Origin: WHSW01 sp963781265
GTDB taxonomy: Bacteria > Actinomycetota > Thermoleophilia > Solirubrobacterales > 70-9
Assembly: GCA_963781265.1 (NCBI GenBank)
Contig: CAWAFH010000004.1
Span: 124,001 to 188,000 of the forward strand
Length of the DNA stretch: 64,000 nucleotides
Direction: 5' to 3'
Under the pieces are notes generated by a model. It did no database searches, was not told the origin of the DNA, and worked only from the letters and a program-made list of their open reading frames with translations. Both the position numbers and the translations under genes were made by a program. Of this stretch, positions 26,457-35,026 are shown one piece after another (position 1 is the first letter of the stretch; every line of letters begins with the position of its first letter).

Positions 26457-27067
26457 GTGGCATCGACGCCCGACAAAGACGAGACGCCCTTCATCGGCCT
26501 CACCGGGTCGATCGCTTCAGGCAAGTCGGAGGCGCTGGCCGCGTTCGGCCGCCACGGCGCGGCGACCCTGTCCGCCGACGCGGTCGTCCACGACCTGCTC
26601 GGCAGCGAGCGCATGCGCGAGTTGCTGGTCGATCGCTGGGGCGGCGAGGTCGCGCCCAGGGCGCCGTGGATCGTGGCCGGATCGGCGCGATCGTCTTCGA
26701 GCGCCCCGACGAGCTCGCCTGGCTCGAAGCGGCGTTGCACCCGCTCGTCGGCGAGCGGATCGTCGGCTGGCGCGCGGCGCTGGACCCGGCGGTGCCGCTC
26801 GCCGTGGTGGAGGTCCCGCTGCTGTTCGAAACCGGGATGGAACCCGCCTTCGACGCCACCGTCGCGATCACCGCGCCCGAGTCGTTGCGGGTCGATCGGG
26901 CCGGTGCCCGCGGGACGTCGGAGCTCGAGGCGCGCGCTGGGCGTCAGCTCCCGGAGGACGAGAAGGCGCGCCGCGCCACCCACGTGATCAGCAACGAGGG
27001 CGGGATCGACGACCTGGATCGAGCGATCCAGCAGCTGGTCGCCGAGCTGTCCCGGGGGGCGGCGTGA
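26457..27067 (+). CDS. coaE: Dephospho-CoA kinase, frameshifted as sequenced
   Basis: The N-terminal part (from GTG 26457) reads FIGLTGSIASGKSEALAAFG (P-loop) to LVDRWGGEVAP, then loses homology. The family resumes in another frame as VDRGRIGAIVFERPDELAWL, PLAVVEVPLLFETGMEP and GRQLPEDEKARRATHVISNEG, to the stop at 27067. One base missing near 26650-26665 explains this. CoaE makes the last step of CoA synthesis and is normally essential, so an assembly error is likelier than a dead gene. It overlaps the transglycosylase start by 4 bases. Confidence 0.85.
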
Positions 27068-27687
27068 GCGCCGCGAGGGCGAGGCGCGGTCGTCCGCGCG
27101 GCCGCAGGCGGACGCGCAAGGACGCGCGCACGCGGCGGGTGCGACTGCTCGTGATCGCGGTCGTGCTGGGCGCCGCGACGGCCCTGATCGTCAGCCGCCT
27201 CGACCTCGGCAAGGCGATCCGCGAGGTCACCCTGCCGCTGCGCCACGAGGACATCATCCGCCAGCAGGCCGAGCGCTTCGACCTCGATCCGGCGCTGGTC
27301 GCCGCCGTGATCAACCAGGAGTCCGGGTTCTCCGACCAGACCTCCCACGCCGGGGCTCGCGGGCTGATGCAGATCACGCCGGCCACCGCCGACACGATCG
27401 AGACCCTGAGCGGGGGGGAGACATTCGTCTACGACGACCTCGCCGACCCCGACCTGAACATCCGTTATGGCACCTTCTATTTGCGCCACCTGCTCGATCG
27501 CTTCGGTGGCAACGAGATCGCGGCGCTCGCCGCCTACAACGGGGGCCCCGAGAACGCCGAGTCCTGGGGCGGCGCCGAGCTGGAGGCCGACCAGATCCCG
27601 TTCCCGGAGACCCGCGCCTACGTCGAGGAGGTCCTCGACCAGCGCCAGCAGTACCGCGACACCTACGCCGACGAGCTGGGGCTCTGA
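27064..27687 (+). CDS. Membrane-anchored lytic transglycosylase (SLT domain)
   Basis: 207 aa. The N-terminus is strongly basic (RGRPRGRRRTRKDARTRRVR), followed by one membrane anchor (about 26-44) and an SLT lysozyme-like domain. The catalytic Glu is in AAVINQESGFSDQ; other motifs are GARGLMQITPATADTI, IRYGTFYLRHLLDRFGGN and LAAYNGGPENAESW. It cleaves peptidoglycan to 1,6-anhydromuropeptides outside the membrane. It begins in the stop codon of coaE (4-base overlap), so the two are probably co-transcribed. A small hairpin with six Ts lies 80 bases downstream. Confidence 0.93.
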   Translation: MSAARARRGRPRGRRRTRKDARTRRVRLLVIAVVLGAATALIVSRLDLGKAIREVTLPLRHEDIIRQQAERFDLDPALVAAVINQESGFSDQTSHAGARGLMQITPATADTIETLSGGETFVYDDLADPDLNIRYGTFYLRHLLDRFGGNEIAALAAYNGGPENAESWGGAELEADQIPFPETRAYVEEVLDQRQQYRDTYADELGL

Positions 27688-27767
27688 GGGCAGCCGCTCA
27701 AGGACACCGGCCAACCTGCCGATTAGGGGGTCCAGGAAGGATCGGGAGGCGATGTCGTCGAAGGATC

Positions 27768-27786
27768 CGCAAGTTGTGCGTTTTTT
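27768..27786 (+). terminator. Small hairpin followed by T6
   Basis: CGCA-agttg-TGCG followed by TTTTTT. The stem is only 4 bp, but a run of six Ts is rare in this GC-rich window, so an intrinsic terminator after the transglycosylase gene is plausible. Confidence 0.4.
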
Positions 27787-27832
27787 CCGACCGACGGCTC
27801 GCATACGGTCGTTTAGGACGTTTGGCCACAGG

Positions 27833-27838
27833 TAGGGT
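27833..27838 (+). promoter_or_regulatory. -10 box TAGGGT with a roughly 80-nt leader for the collagen-like gene
   Basis: TAGGGT lies about 90 bases upstream of the chosen GTG start at 27928. The leader contains GC-rich inverted segments (e.g. GGGCGCCC and TTCG-acg-CGAA) and ends with a GGAGG ribosome binding site, so this gene is leadered. The 240-bp gap 27688-27927 holds only this promoter region and the T-run hairpin. Confidence 0.4.
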
Positions 27839-27927
27839 CACGGCGCGCACGGACTGTGGGCGCCCGGGAATGAAACTGGATAACCGTCGCAAGGGTGTCC
27901 CTTCGACGCGAAATGGAGGCATCGAAG

Positions 27928-29121
27928 GTGCATCGGTCTTTTCTCGGCGCGGTCCTGGTTGGCGCACTCGCAATCGCCGCACTGGCCCCATCGGCCAGCG
28001 CCCAGACCGTCTACTTCTGCAAGATCAAGAAGGGCCCCGACAAGGGGCTCGCGAAGGTTGTGAAGAGCCCGAGCAAGTGCAAGAAGAAGACTGGGAAGCT
28101 GATCACGGTCAACAGCGAGGGTCCGGCGGGCGCCCCCGGCGCACCCGGGGCCGCCGGCGCTGATGGCAGCAACGGTGCCGCCCGGCGCCGCCGGCGCGAC
28201 CGGCCCGGCTGGCGCCGGCGCGACCGGAGCGACGGGCGCAACCGGTGCGGATGGTCTCGACGGCGCGACCGGCGCCGACGGTGCGAACCGGTGCGGATGG
28301 CGCCACGGGCGCTGACGGCGCAACCGGTGCGGATGGTCTCGACGGCGCCACAGGCGCTGACGGTGCCACCGGTGCCGACGGTGCGACCGGTGCGGATGGC
28401 GCCACGGGCGCTGACGGCGCAACCGGTGCGGATGGTCTCGACGGCGCAACCGGCGCCGACGGCGCCACAGGAGCCGATGGTGCCACCGGCGCCACCGGCC
28501 CCATGGGCCCCCAGGGTCCGATCGGCGCGACCGGTCAGACCGGTGCTACGGGCGCAAACGGCAACGCGGGTGCGGCCGGCGCGACCGGCCCCGCCGGCCC
28601 GACCGGGCCCGCCGGCGCGACCGGCCAGAAGGGTGCGACCGGTGCGAAGGGTGCGACCGGCGCCAGTGGAACCAACGGCACGAACGGCACCAACGGCACG
28701 AACGGCACGAACACCTCGATCACCGGCGGCGGCGGCAACCACACGGTCGTCGCCAACGCGATGGGCACCGTGTTCTTCGGTCCGCTCATGGACGCAGGAC
28801 CCGACCACCACGGAGGCAATAGCTGCGCAGGCATTCCCGGTGGCCGGCAGCCTCTCGAATCTCAACGTCCGCCTGACCGGCCAGCCGGGCAGCGGTGGTG
28901 ACAGCGCCACCGACTCATACACGTTCGTGCTCCGCGCCGCCGGCGGAACGAACGGCAATGCCCAGACCTGCACGATCACCGGCACGCAGGTGGCATGCGC
29001 GGACGCGACCGGAAGCCTCCCGGTCGCCGCCGGCGCCCTGGTCACTATCCAGGCCACCGAGGCGAGTACGCCGGCCACTCAGCAGATGCACTGGATGGCT
29101 CAGTTCACGTCGACCCCCTAA
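27928..29121 (+). CDS. Secreted collagen-like (Gly-X-Y) protein with C-terminal domain (frame broken)
   Basis: The GTG at 27928 (GGAGG 8 bases upstream) gives a good signal peptide (HRSFLGAVLVGALAIAAL...ASA). Next is a Lys/Cys-rich domain (FCKIKKGPDKGLAK, SKCKKKTGKLI), then collagen-type triplets (GPAGAPGAPGAAGADG, many GATGADGA units, GPMGPQGPIGATGQTGATG). A globular C-terminal domain follows, with TEAIAAQAFPVAGSLSNLNV, SYTFVLRAAGGTNGN and an end at QMHWMAQFTSTP. The frame shifts near 28180, 28286 and 28800; each is explained by one extra base in CCC, AA or CCC. Removing them restores one continuous protein. Likely a surface or spore-coat-like fibre; the C-domain resembles trimerising exosporium caps. 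Confidence 0.75.
   Translation: MHRSFLGAVLVGALAIAALAPSASAQTVYFCKIKKGPDKGLAKVVKSPSKCKKKTGKLITVNSEGPAGAPGAPGAAGADGSNGAARRRRRDRPGWRRRDRSDGRNRCGWSRRRDRRRRCEPVRMAPRALTAQPVRMVSTAPQALTVPPVPTVRPVRMAPRALTAQPVRMVSTAQPAPTAPQEPMVPPAPPAPWAPRVRSARPVRPVLRAQTATRVRPARPAPPARPGPPARPARRVRPVRRVRPAPVEPTARTAPTARTARTPRSPAAAATTRSSPTRWAPCSSVRSWTQDPTTTEAIAAQAFPVAGSLSNLNVRLTGQPGSGGDSATDSYTFVLRAAGGTNGNAQTCTITGTQVACADATGSLPVAAGALVTIQATEASTPATQQMHWMAQFTSTP
28274..28447 (+). repeat. About 75-bp direct duplication within the collagen-like region
   Basis: 28274-28348 and 28374-28447 are nearly identical. The first copy carries one extra A (28286-28287) that shifts the frame, which the second copy lacks. This pins down one of the frame breaks. 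Confidence 0.85.
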
Positions 29122-29145
29122 CGCGAAAGGGCTGGTGCAGTAACG

Positions 29146-29730
29146 ATGTCGACGGAGGCCGTGCCGGCCCTGGACGCGCCGCGTAGGAGCAGCGACGGAC
29201 GGGGGCGGCCGCGCACCGGCGCGGTCATCGCCATCGCTCTCCTCGCGGCGTTCCTCGTCTGGGTCCTGCTGATCCGCGACGGCGGCGGAACGGCGCCGGC
29301 GGCCGGCGCCGGTCCGGTGGCGGTCTCCGAGGATGACCTCGCGGCATTGGCCGACGAGGTCGGGCACCCGGTCTACTGGGCAGGGCCGCAGGAAGGTGCG
29401 GAGCTCGAGGCGACCAGGACCGAGAACGGGCAGGTCTACGTCCGTTACCTCACCGACGGCGCCGAGGTCGGTGACGAGGGCGGCGACTTCCTCACGGTCG
29501 GCACCTACCCGTTCCCGGACGTGCAAGCGACGCTCGAGGGCCAGGCCGACAAGGCCGGGGCGCTCGTCAACGAGACCCCGGACGGCAATCTCGTGGTCAC
29601 CAACCGCAAGCAGGCGAGCAGCGTCTACGTCGCCGATCCCGAGGACGAGCTGCAGGTCGAGGTCTACGATCCCGATCCCGCGCGCGCGTTCACGCTCGCG
29701 ACCTCTGGTGACATAGTTGCGGTCAAGTGA
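29146..29730 (+). CDS. Membrane-anchored protein of unknown function, 194 aa
   Basis: One membrane helix (about 25-43, AVIAIALLAAFLVWVLLI) after a short basic cytoplasmic head, then an external acidic domain with alternating strands: DEVGHPVYWAGPQEGAELEA, YVRYLTDGAEVGD, DFLTVGTYPFPDVQATLEGQ and LQVEVYDPDPARAFTLATSG. I do not recognise the family. It follows the collagen-like gene by 25 bases and precedes a polytopic membrane protein, so a cell-envelope role is plausible. Confidence 0.8.
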   Translation: MSTEAVPALDAPRRSSDGRGRPRTGAVIAIALLAAFLVWVLLIRDGGGTAPAAGAGPVAVSEDDLAALADEVGHPVYWAGPQEGAELEATRTENGQVYVRYLTDGAEVGDEGGDFLTVGTYPFPDVQATLEGQADKAGALVNETPDGNLVVTNRKQASSVYVADPEDELQVEVYDPDPARAFTLATSGDIVAVK

Positions 29731-29794
29731 GCGCCGCCGCTCACTGATCTACCCCGGACCCGCGCCCTTCCCGGCCTCGCCGGGCACCTGAGCC

Positions 29795-32140
29795 TTGCTG
29801 GTCGCCTGGATCGTCTTTCCGCTCGTCCTCGCCGTGCTCTGCCTCGGGTGCGGGCTGCTGGTCGAGGTCCTGAGCCGTCGCCGGCTCGGGTTCGCGCTCC
29901 TACCGGTCGCCGGGCTGGCCCTGATCGTCGTCGTTGGCCAGTTCCTGACGCTGTCCGACGCCACCGCCGAGCTCATCAGCCCGGCGGTCGTCGCGCTCGC
30001 GGTCGCCGGGATCGGCCTCTCGCTGCCGGCGCGCGACCGTCGGCCGAGCGCCTGGGGTCTGGCTGCGATCGCGGGCGTCTTCGCAGTCTTCGCGATCCCG
30101 ATCGTCGCCTCGGGCGAGCCGACCTTCGCCGGTTACATCCGCCTCGACGACACCGCGACCTGGATGACGCTGACCGATCGGGTCATGGATGCGGGCCGCA
30201 GCCTCGACGGGCTCGCCCCGTCGACGTATGAGGCGACCCTGGCGTTCAACCTCGGCGACGGCTATCCGGTCGGCGTCTTCCTGCCGCTCGGCGTCGGGAC
30301 CGAACTGGTCGGCACCGACGTCGCCTGGCTGGTCCAGCCCTACATGGCGTTCCTCGCCGCCGTGCTCGCCTCGTCGCTTTGGGCCGTCGCCGGACCGCTG
30401 GTCCGCTCCCGCGCGGCGCGGGCCGCGATCGTCTTTCTCGCGGCCCAATCGGCCCTGCTGTTCGGCTACTACCTCTGGGGCGGGATCAAGGAGGTCGCCG
30501 CAGCGGCGCTGATCGCGACCTTCGCGGCCCTCGTCGGCCGTTCGATCGCGGCCCGGTTCTCGTTCGGCTCGGTCGTGCAACTGGGGCTGGTCGGAGCCGC
30601 CCTGATCGGGGTCCTCGACGTCGGGGGGGTGGTCTGGATCGCGCCGGCGCTGCTGCTCGGACTCGCCCTCGCGGCCCGGACGCTGCCCCTGCGCCAGGTC
30701 GCCGCCCGAGCGGCGCTGCTGGCGGGCATGCTCGTCGTCCTCAGCCTGCCGGTGCTGACGTCGGGCGGGCTGTTGCCGCCGACCTCGTCGCCCCTGACCG
30801 ACGAGAGCGCCCAGGGGAACCTGATCGGGCCGCTCGAGCTGCCTCAGGTCGCCGGGATCTGGCCGTCCGGCGATTTCCGCGTCGACCCGGTCGAGCCGGG
30901 GCCGACCAACGTGCTGATCGCGGTCGTCGTGGTCGCGGCGGTCGCCGGGGGCTATTACGCCTGGCGCAGGCGGTCCTGGGCCGCCCTCGCGTACGTAGGC
31001 GGCACCCTGGTGGCTTGCCTGGCCCTGTTCGCCGTCGGATCCCCGTGGGTGGGCGGCAAGGCGCTGGCGACGGCCTCGCCCGCGATCCCGTTCGCGGCCG
31101 GGCTCGCGTTCGCGTGGCTGTTCGCCCAGGGTCGCCGGATCGAGGGAGCTGTCCTGGCCGCGGTGGTGGCCGGGGGCGTGCTGTGGTCGAACGTCCTCGC
31201 CTACGGCGACGTCGCCCTGGCTCCGCACGACCAGTTGGTCGAGCTCGAGCAGATCGGCGATCGGGTGGCGGGGGAGGGGCCGTCGTTGATGACCGAGTAC
31301 TCGCCCTACGGCGCCCGGCACTTCCTGCGGGAATCCGACGCCGAGGGCGTCTCGGAGCTGCGCCGCCATCGGATCCCGCTTCTCGACGGCAAGACGGTGC
31401 CGAAGGGTGGGGCGACGGACACGGATCAGATCGACCCGACGGCTCTCGGCTTCTACAGGACCCTCGTCCTGCGCCGATCCCCGGCCCAGAGCCGGCCACC
31501 CGCGCCCTACCGGCTCGTCTACCGCGGTGACTACTACGAGGTCTGGCAGCGCCCCGAGGGCGAGCTCGGGATGCCTGCGCGGATCCCGCTCGGCGACCGC
31601 TACGACCCGTACGGCGTCCCCGACTGCGCCGAGGTGCTCGACCTCGCCTCCCGAGGGGACCTGGTCGCGGCCTCGGGCCCGGCGCCGGTGATCGTGCCGT
31701 TGTCTCAGGCCGACTACCCGGCGGCGTGGGCGACGCCGAGCGCCCGCTTTGCACCCGTGCCAAGGACGCCCGGGACGATCGCGGCCGAGGTCGGCGTGCC
31801 GAGGGCCGGCGATTACGAGATCTGGCTCGGCGGGTCGGTGCGCCCGCGGGTCGAGGTTCGCGTCGACGGCGAGCCGGCGGGGACCGTTCGCCACCTGCTC
31901 AACAACGAGGGCCAGTACGTGCGGCTCGGCGCGGCGCGGATGAGCGCCGGCCGGCATCTGGTCGAGATCGAGATCGCCGACGCGGACCTGCATCCCGGGA
32001 GCGCCGGCTCGGCGGGCGCGATCGGGCCGCTCGTGCTCTCCGCGGGCGACGCGGCGGCCTCCCGCCTGATCGAGGTTCCCGCCGCCGATGCGAGGAGCCT
32101 TTGCGGACGAGCATGGGACTGGATCGAGCTGGCGAGCTGA
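29795..32140 (+). CDS. Large polytopic membrane protein, possible GT-C-type glycosyltransferase
   Basis: 781 aa from a TTG start. About twelve membrane helices fill residues 1-460, and a soluble external region follows. An early loop has GYIRLDDTATWMTLTDRVMD, with an acidic pair placed as in GT-C glycosyltransferases; this is a weak clue only. The C-terminal about 130 aa (EIWLGGSVRPRVEVRVDGEP, HLLNNEGQYVRLGAARM, GRHLVEIEIADAD) looks like a carbohydrate-binding beta-sandwich. Its end overlaps the start of the MFS gene by 28 bases. No firm function; envelope polysaccharide assembly is a guess. Confidence 0.75.
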   Translation: MLVAWIVFPLVLAVLCLGCGLLVEVLSRRRLGFALLPVAGLALIVVVGQFLTLSDATAELISPAVVALAVAGIGLSLPARDRRPSAWGLAAIAGVFAVFAIPIVASGEPTFAGYIRLDDTATWMTLTDRVMDAGRSLDGLAPSTYEATLAFNLGDGYPVGVFLPLGVGTELVGTDVAWLVQPYMAFLAAVLASSLWAVAGPLVRSRAARAAIVFLAAQSALLFGYYLWGGIKEVAAAALIATFAALVGRSIAARFSFGSVVQLGLVGAALIGVLDVGGVVWIAPALLLGLALAARTLPLRQVAARAALLAGMLVVLSLPVLTSGGLLPPTSSPLTDESAQGNLIGPLELPQVAGIWPSGDFRVDPVEPGPTNVLIAVVVVAAVAGGYYAWRRRSWAALAYVGGTLVACLALFAVGSPWVGGKALATASPAIPFAAGLAFAWLFAQGRRIEGAVLAAVVAGGVLWSNVLAYGDVALAPHDQLVELEQIGDRVAGEGPSLMTEYSPYGARHFLRESDAEGVSELRRHRIPLLDGKTVPKGGATDTDQIDPTALGFYRTLVLRRSPAQSRPPAPYRLVYRGDYYEVWQRPEGELGMPARIPLGDRYDPYGVPDCAEVLDLASRGDLVAASGPAPVIVPLSQADYPAAWATPSARFAPVPRTPGTIAAEVGVPRAGDYEIWLGGSVRPRVEVRVDGEPAGTVRHLLNNEGQYVRLGAARMSAGRHLVEIEIADADLHPGSAGSAGAIGPLVLSAGDAAASRLIEVPAADARSLCGRAWDWIELAS

Positions 32141-33507
32141 ACCCGGACCGGCGCCTGCGCCGCGCGCTGGCCGTCGCGGTCGCGCTCGTGCTCGCCGACT
32201 CGTCGGTCGTCGTCCTCGCGCTCCCCGAGATCTACCGCGAGCTCGACGTCTCGGTCACGGCCGTCACCTGGGTGCTCGTCGCGTTCAACCTCGTGCTCGC
32301 GCTGGCGGCGCTGCCGGCCGCGAGTGCCGCGCGGCGCTTCGGCCCGGGCCGGGTCGCGCTCGCCGGCCTGCTCTGCTTCGGGCTCGCCAGCCTCATCTGC
32401 GGGCTCGCGGGGTCGATCGGGCTACTGCTCGCGGCGCGTTGCGCGCAGGCGATCGGCGGCGCCGGCGCCGTCTGCGCGTCGCTCGAGCTGCTTCCGTCCG
32501 CGGTCGGATCGGAGCGGCGCGCCGCCACGATCTGGGCGGCCTCGGGGGCGCTCGGGGCCGCGCTCGGGCCGGGGATCGGCGGCCTGCTCACCGAGCTGAT
32601 CTCGTGGCAGTCGATCTTCTTCGTCCAGGTGCCGGTGGCGCTCGCCTGCGCCGTCGTCCTCGTCCCGACCGCCCGCGCGGAGCGCTCCCGGGCCACCCTG
32701 GTGGCCGAACTCGAGCCCGCCGGTCGCCCGCACCTGGCCGCGAACGCGGCGCTGGCGCTCATCTCGGCGGCGCTGGCCGCGGCGCTGTTCTTGATCGTCC
32801 TGCTCTTGATCGAGGGCTGGCGCCTGACGCCGATCGCCGCGGCCGCGGCGGTCACCGTGATGCCGATCTGCTCGCTCGCCGCCGCGCCGCTCGCCAACCG
32901 GGTCGAGTCGGTCGCTGCGCGGGCCGCCGCGGGCGTGATCCTGATCAGCGGCGGCCTCGCCGGTCTCGGCCTCCTGCCCGATGCCTCGCTGGCCCTGACC
33001 CTGCCGCCGCAGGCGCTGGTGGGGGCCGGACTCGCGCTGGCGCTCTCGGCGCTGACCGAGGCGGCGCTCGCCGGGCGCTCGCCCCAGGCGATCCACGGCG
33101 GCTGGACGATCGCCGCTCGCCACGCCGGGGTGGTCGCCGGGCTGCTCGTGCTGACGCCGGTGTTCACCGCCGACCTCGAGACCGAGCGCGCCGACGCCGA
33201 GCAGGCGGGGATCGCCGCCCTGCTCGACGCGAGCGTCGACCCGTCGTCCAAGCTCGACCTGGCCTCGCGGATCGCCGACCAGATCGACGCCGAGGGCGAC
33301 AAGGTTCCGGTCGTCGGCCCGGCCTTCGACCCGCTGCCCACCGATCCGGCCGAGCGCGCGGCAACGGTCGCGCTGCGCGACCGGATCGAGTCCGAGGTCG
33401 ACAGCGCCGCCACGCACGCGTTCAGCGCCTCGTTCCTGATCGCGGCGGCGTTCGCGCTGGCGGCGCTGCTGCCGATCGTCCTCTCGCGCCGGCGGGTGGA
33501 GCTGTGA
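32113..33507 (+). CDS. Major facilitator superfamily transporter, drug-efflux type
   Basis: 464 aa from the ATG of MGLDRAGELNPDRRLRRAL, chosen because upstream codons overlap the preceding gene. Helix 1 begins ALVLADSSVVVLALPEIYRE and motif A/C-like segments follow (AASAARRFGPGRVALAGLLC, ARCAQAIGGAGAVCASL, SGALGAALGPGIGGLLTELI), as in the 14-helix DHA2 efflux family. The last third has an unusual soluble insert (about 365-430, DASVDPSSKLDLASRIADQI) before a final helix. The substrate is unknown. Its stop overlaps the GTG of the next gene by 4 bases. Confidence 0.88.
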   Translation: MGLDRAGELNPDRRLRRALAVAVALVLADSSVVVLALPEIYRELDVSVTAVTWVLVAFNLVLALAALPAASAARRFGPGRVALAGLLCFGLASLICGLAGSIGLLLAARCAQAIGGAGAVCASLELLPSAVGSERRAATIWAASGALGAALGPGIGGLLTELISWQSIFFVQVPVALACAVVLVPTARAERSRATLVAELEPAGRPHLAANAALALISAALAAALFLIVLLLIEGWRLTPIAAAAAVTVMPICSLAAAPLANRVESVAARAAAGVILISGGLAGLGLLPDASLALTLPPQALVGAGLALALSALTEAALAGRSPQAIHGGWTIAARHAGVVAGLLVLTPVFTADLETERADAEQAGIAALLDASVDPSSKLDLASRIADQIDAEGDKVPVVGPAFDPLPTDPAERAATVALRDRIESEVDSAATHAFSASFLIAAAFALAALLPIVLSRRRVEL

Positions 33508-34016
33508 GCGGCCGGGCCCTGGTTGCATCGGCGACCGCCGCGGCGGTCGCGCTCGTCTGCGTCTACCTGGCGGCGGGCGGTGGCTCGTATGAGCCAACGC
33601 CGGTCGCCGACCCGTGTGCGCCTCGCGAGTGGACGTCGCCCGAGGGCGCGGAGGAGATCGCCCAGCAGTTCCTGCTCTCGGCGCTGGACGGGGCAGCGTG
33701 CGAGCTCGGGGTCAGCCGCGAGACCGTCGCGGCGGCGCTCGCGACCGATCAGTCGCGCCGGCGCTTTGCCGCCGAGCAGGGAATCGACGACGCCGAGCTC
33801 GAGGCCGCGGTGCGGGCCGGAGTGGTGCGGGCGATCGACGATGCCGAGGCCGCCGGCGCGATCGGCTCCGTCGTCGCGTCGGGCCTGCGAGCTCTGGCCG
33901 AGCGGCTCCCCGTCGACGAGGCGATCGGGCTGATCGCCGACGCGAGCTCGCTGCTCGACGGCGCCGACGGAGCGGTCGGCGGGCTTCTCGACCAGGTCGG
34001 AGGGCTGTTGCCTTAG
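33504..34016 (+). CDS. Exported or membrane-anchored protein of unknown function, 170 aa
   Basis: GTG start inside the stop of the MFS gene. An N-terminal hydrophobic segment (ALVASATAAAVALVCVYLAA) precedes a helical acidic body (GAEEIAQQFLLSALDGAACE, AEQGIDDAELEAAVRAGVVR, LAERLPVDEAIGLIADASSL). It could be a small partner of the transporter or an anchored helical protein. No family recognised. It converges on the next gene with a 1-base gap. Confidence 0.75.
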   Translation: MSGRALVASATAAAVALVCVYLAAGGGSYEPTPVADPCAPREWTSPEGAEEIAQQFLLSALDGAACELGVSRETVAAALATDQSRRRFAAEQGIDDAELEAAVRAGVVRAIDDAEAAGAIGSVVASGLRALAERLPVDEAIGLIADASSLLDGADGAVGGLLDQVGGLLP

Positions 34017-34017
34017 C

Positions 34018-34536
34018 TCAGCAGCTCCGCGGCGCTCCAGCAGTGCCCGAGCGGGCGAACCCGGGTGGGGTGATGTCGCCCTCGTAGTGGGTCTTGAGGC
34101 CCGGCGGCGCGGCCGTCGGCGTGTCGACCATCATCAGGAAGCCGGTCGTCCCGGTCAGGCCGCCGCTCGCCGCGACGATGCGGTGGGAGCAGGTCCCGAG
34201 CTCGATCACCTCGCCGTCCTGAATCGCGGCCCAGTAGCGGAACCTGAACTCCAGCTTGCCGGCTGGATCGCCGCTGCACGAGCCGTCGCGGGCGACGTCG
34301 ACGCAGCCGTTGAAGCGCTCGCGTCCCTTTGCCTTGAACACGGGCTTCGTCTTCTTGACGTGGAAGGCGGTGACCTTCCACTTGCCCTTCAGACCTCCGG
34401 TCATCCGGAACTTCTCGCCGTTGTTGCCGACCGGCTTCTGCTGGCCCGACACGTAGAAGGCTCCGGCGGTCGGGACAACGACCAGGATGAGCAGAATCGA
34501 GAGCGCGAAGCCGAACCGCGCCGATCTGAGTTGCAT
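34018..34536 (-). CDS. Secreted protein of unknown function, 172 aa
   Basis: Signal peptide at residues 1-26 (RFGFALSILLILVVVPTAGA), then a basic beta-rich body (MTGGLKGKWKVTAFHVKK, FNGCVDVARDGSCSGDPAGK, FRFRYWAAIQDGEVIELGTC, SHRIVAASGG). The two Cys pairs suggest disulphides outside the cell. It resembles the small secreted proteins common in Thermoleophilia, but I cannot name a family. It is one of the few genes here with a full -35/-10 promoter and a leader with a ribosome binding site (GAAGGGAG). Confidence 0.8.
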   Translation of the reverse strand: MQLRSARFGFALSILLILVVVPTAGAFYVSGQQKPVGNNGEKFRMTGGLKGKWKVTAFHVKKTKPVFKAKGRERFNGCVDVARDGSCSGDPAGKLEFRFRYWAAIQDGEVIELGTCSHRIVAASGGLTGTTGFLMMVDTPTAAPPGLKTHYEGDITPPGFARSGTAGAPRSC

Positions 34537-34584
34537 GGGGGCTCCCTTCGATTTGTCGACGCGGCTTCCGGTCGCGTCGATCCG

Positions 34585-34613
34585 ACCCTAACCCCGCCCT
34601 TGCGGAGCGTCAA
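34585..34613 (-). promoter_or_regulatory. Consensus-like sigma-70 promoter TTGACG-N17-TAGGGT
   Basis: On the reverse strand, TTGACG (34613-34608) and TAGGGT (34590-34585) are separated by exactly 17 bases, upstream of the secreted protein gene that starts at 34536. The leader carries a 7-bp hairpin (34557-34579). Confidence 0.7.
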
Positions 34614-34634
34614 ATCCACGCCCGGCCAAGGTCG

Positions 34635-35009
34635 CTAGTCGGTGGCTCGCCACGCCCAGAGCATGGCCAGCGGCTGCAGCGGCAGTCGCAGCCACAGGAG
34701 CGCGCGCGGGATCCGGTCGATCGGAACGCCGCGCCCGGCGACCGCCGCCGGGTCCGCCGCCATGTGGACGTTCGCGGGGAAGACGGCCAGCAGCAGGCCG
34801 AGCAGCCACCAGCGCCCGAACCGCCGCGTGCGCGCCGGCAGCACGGCGAGCCCCCCGACGATCTCGGCGTAGCCGCTCCACCGGACCGCGTCCTCGGGTG
34901 AGATCGGGATGTACTCGGGCACGGTCGCCTCGTACTCGCGCGGGCGGATGAAGTGCATCGCCCCGGCGAACAGCCAGAAGACGGCGAGGGGGAGTCGCGA
35001 GCGGTTCAC
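34635..35009 (-). CDS. DoxX-like small membrane protein
   Basis: 124 aa with four membrane segments: PLAVFWLFAGAMHFIRPREY, SGYAEIVGGLAVLPARTRRF, WWLLGLLLAVFPANVHMAAD and LWLRLPLQPLAMLWAWRA. The GAMHF...P motif and early Tyr/Glu match the DoxX/DoxD-like family of redox-associated inner-membrane proteins. The function in this branch is unclear. GTG start; it lies 17 bases after the metalloprotease-like gene on the same strand. Confidence 0.85.
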   Translation of the reverse strand: MNRSRLPLAVFWLFAGAMHFIRPREYEATVPEYIPISPEDAVRWSGYAEIVGGLAVLPARTRRFGRWWLLGLLLAVFPANVHMAADPAAVAGRGVPIDRIPRALLWLRLPLQPLAMLWAWRATD

Positions 35010-35026
35010 GGCCCGATCGTCTCAGC

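Noticed and set aside
26640..26670. Programmed frameshifting in coaE
   Set aside because: No slippery heptamer or stimulatory structure is evident and CoaE is not known to use frameshifting; similar one-base breaks occur elsewhere in the window, favouring sequence error.
27833..27927. A known riboswitch in the leader of the collagen-like gene
   Set aside because: The leader is about 80 nt with small GC-rich stems, but I could not match it to the conserved core of c-di-GMP, c-di-AMP, SAM or cobalamin riboswitches.
28245..28700. Dense short repeats that could be mistaken for a CRISPR array
   Set aside because: Units are 9-18 bp, contiguous and in-frame Gly-X-Y codons; there are no unique spacers and no cas genes.
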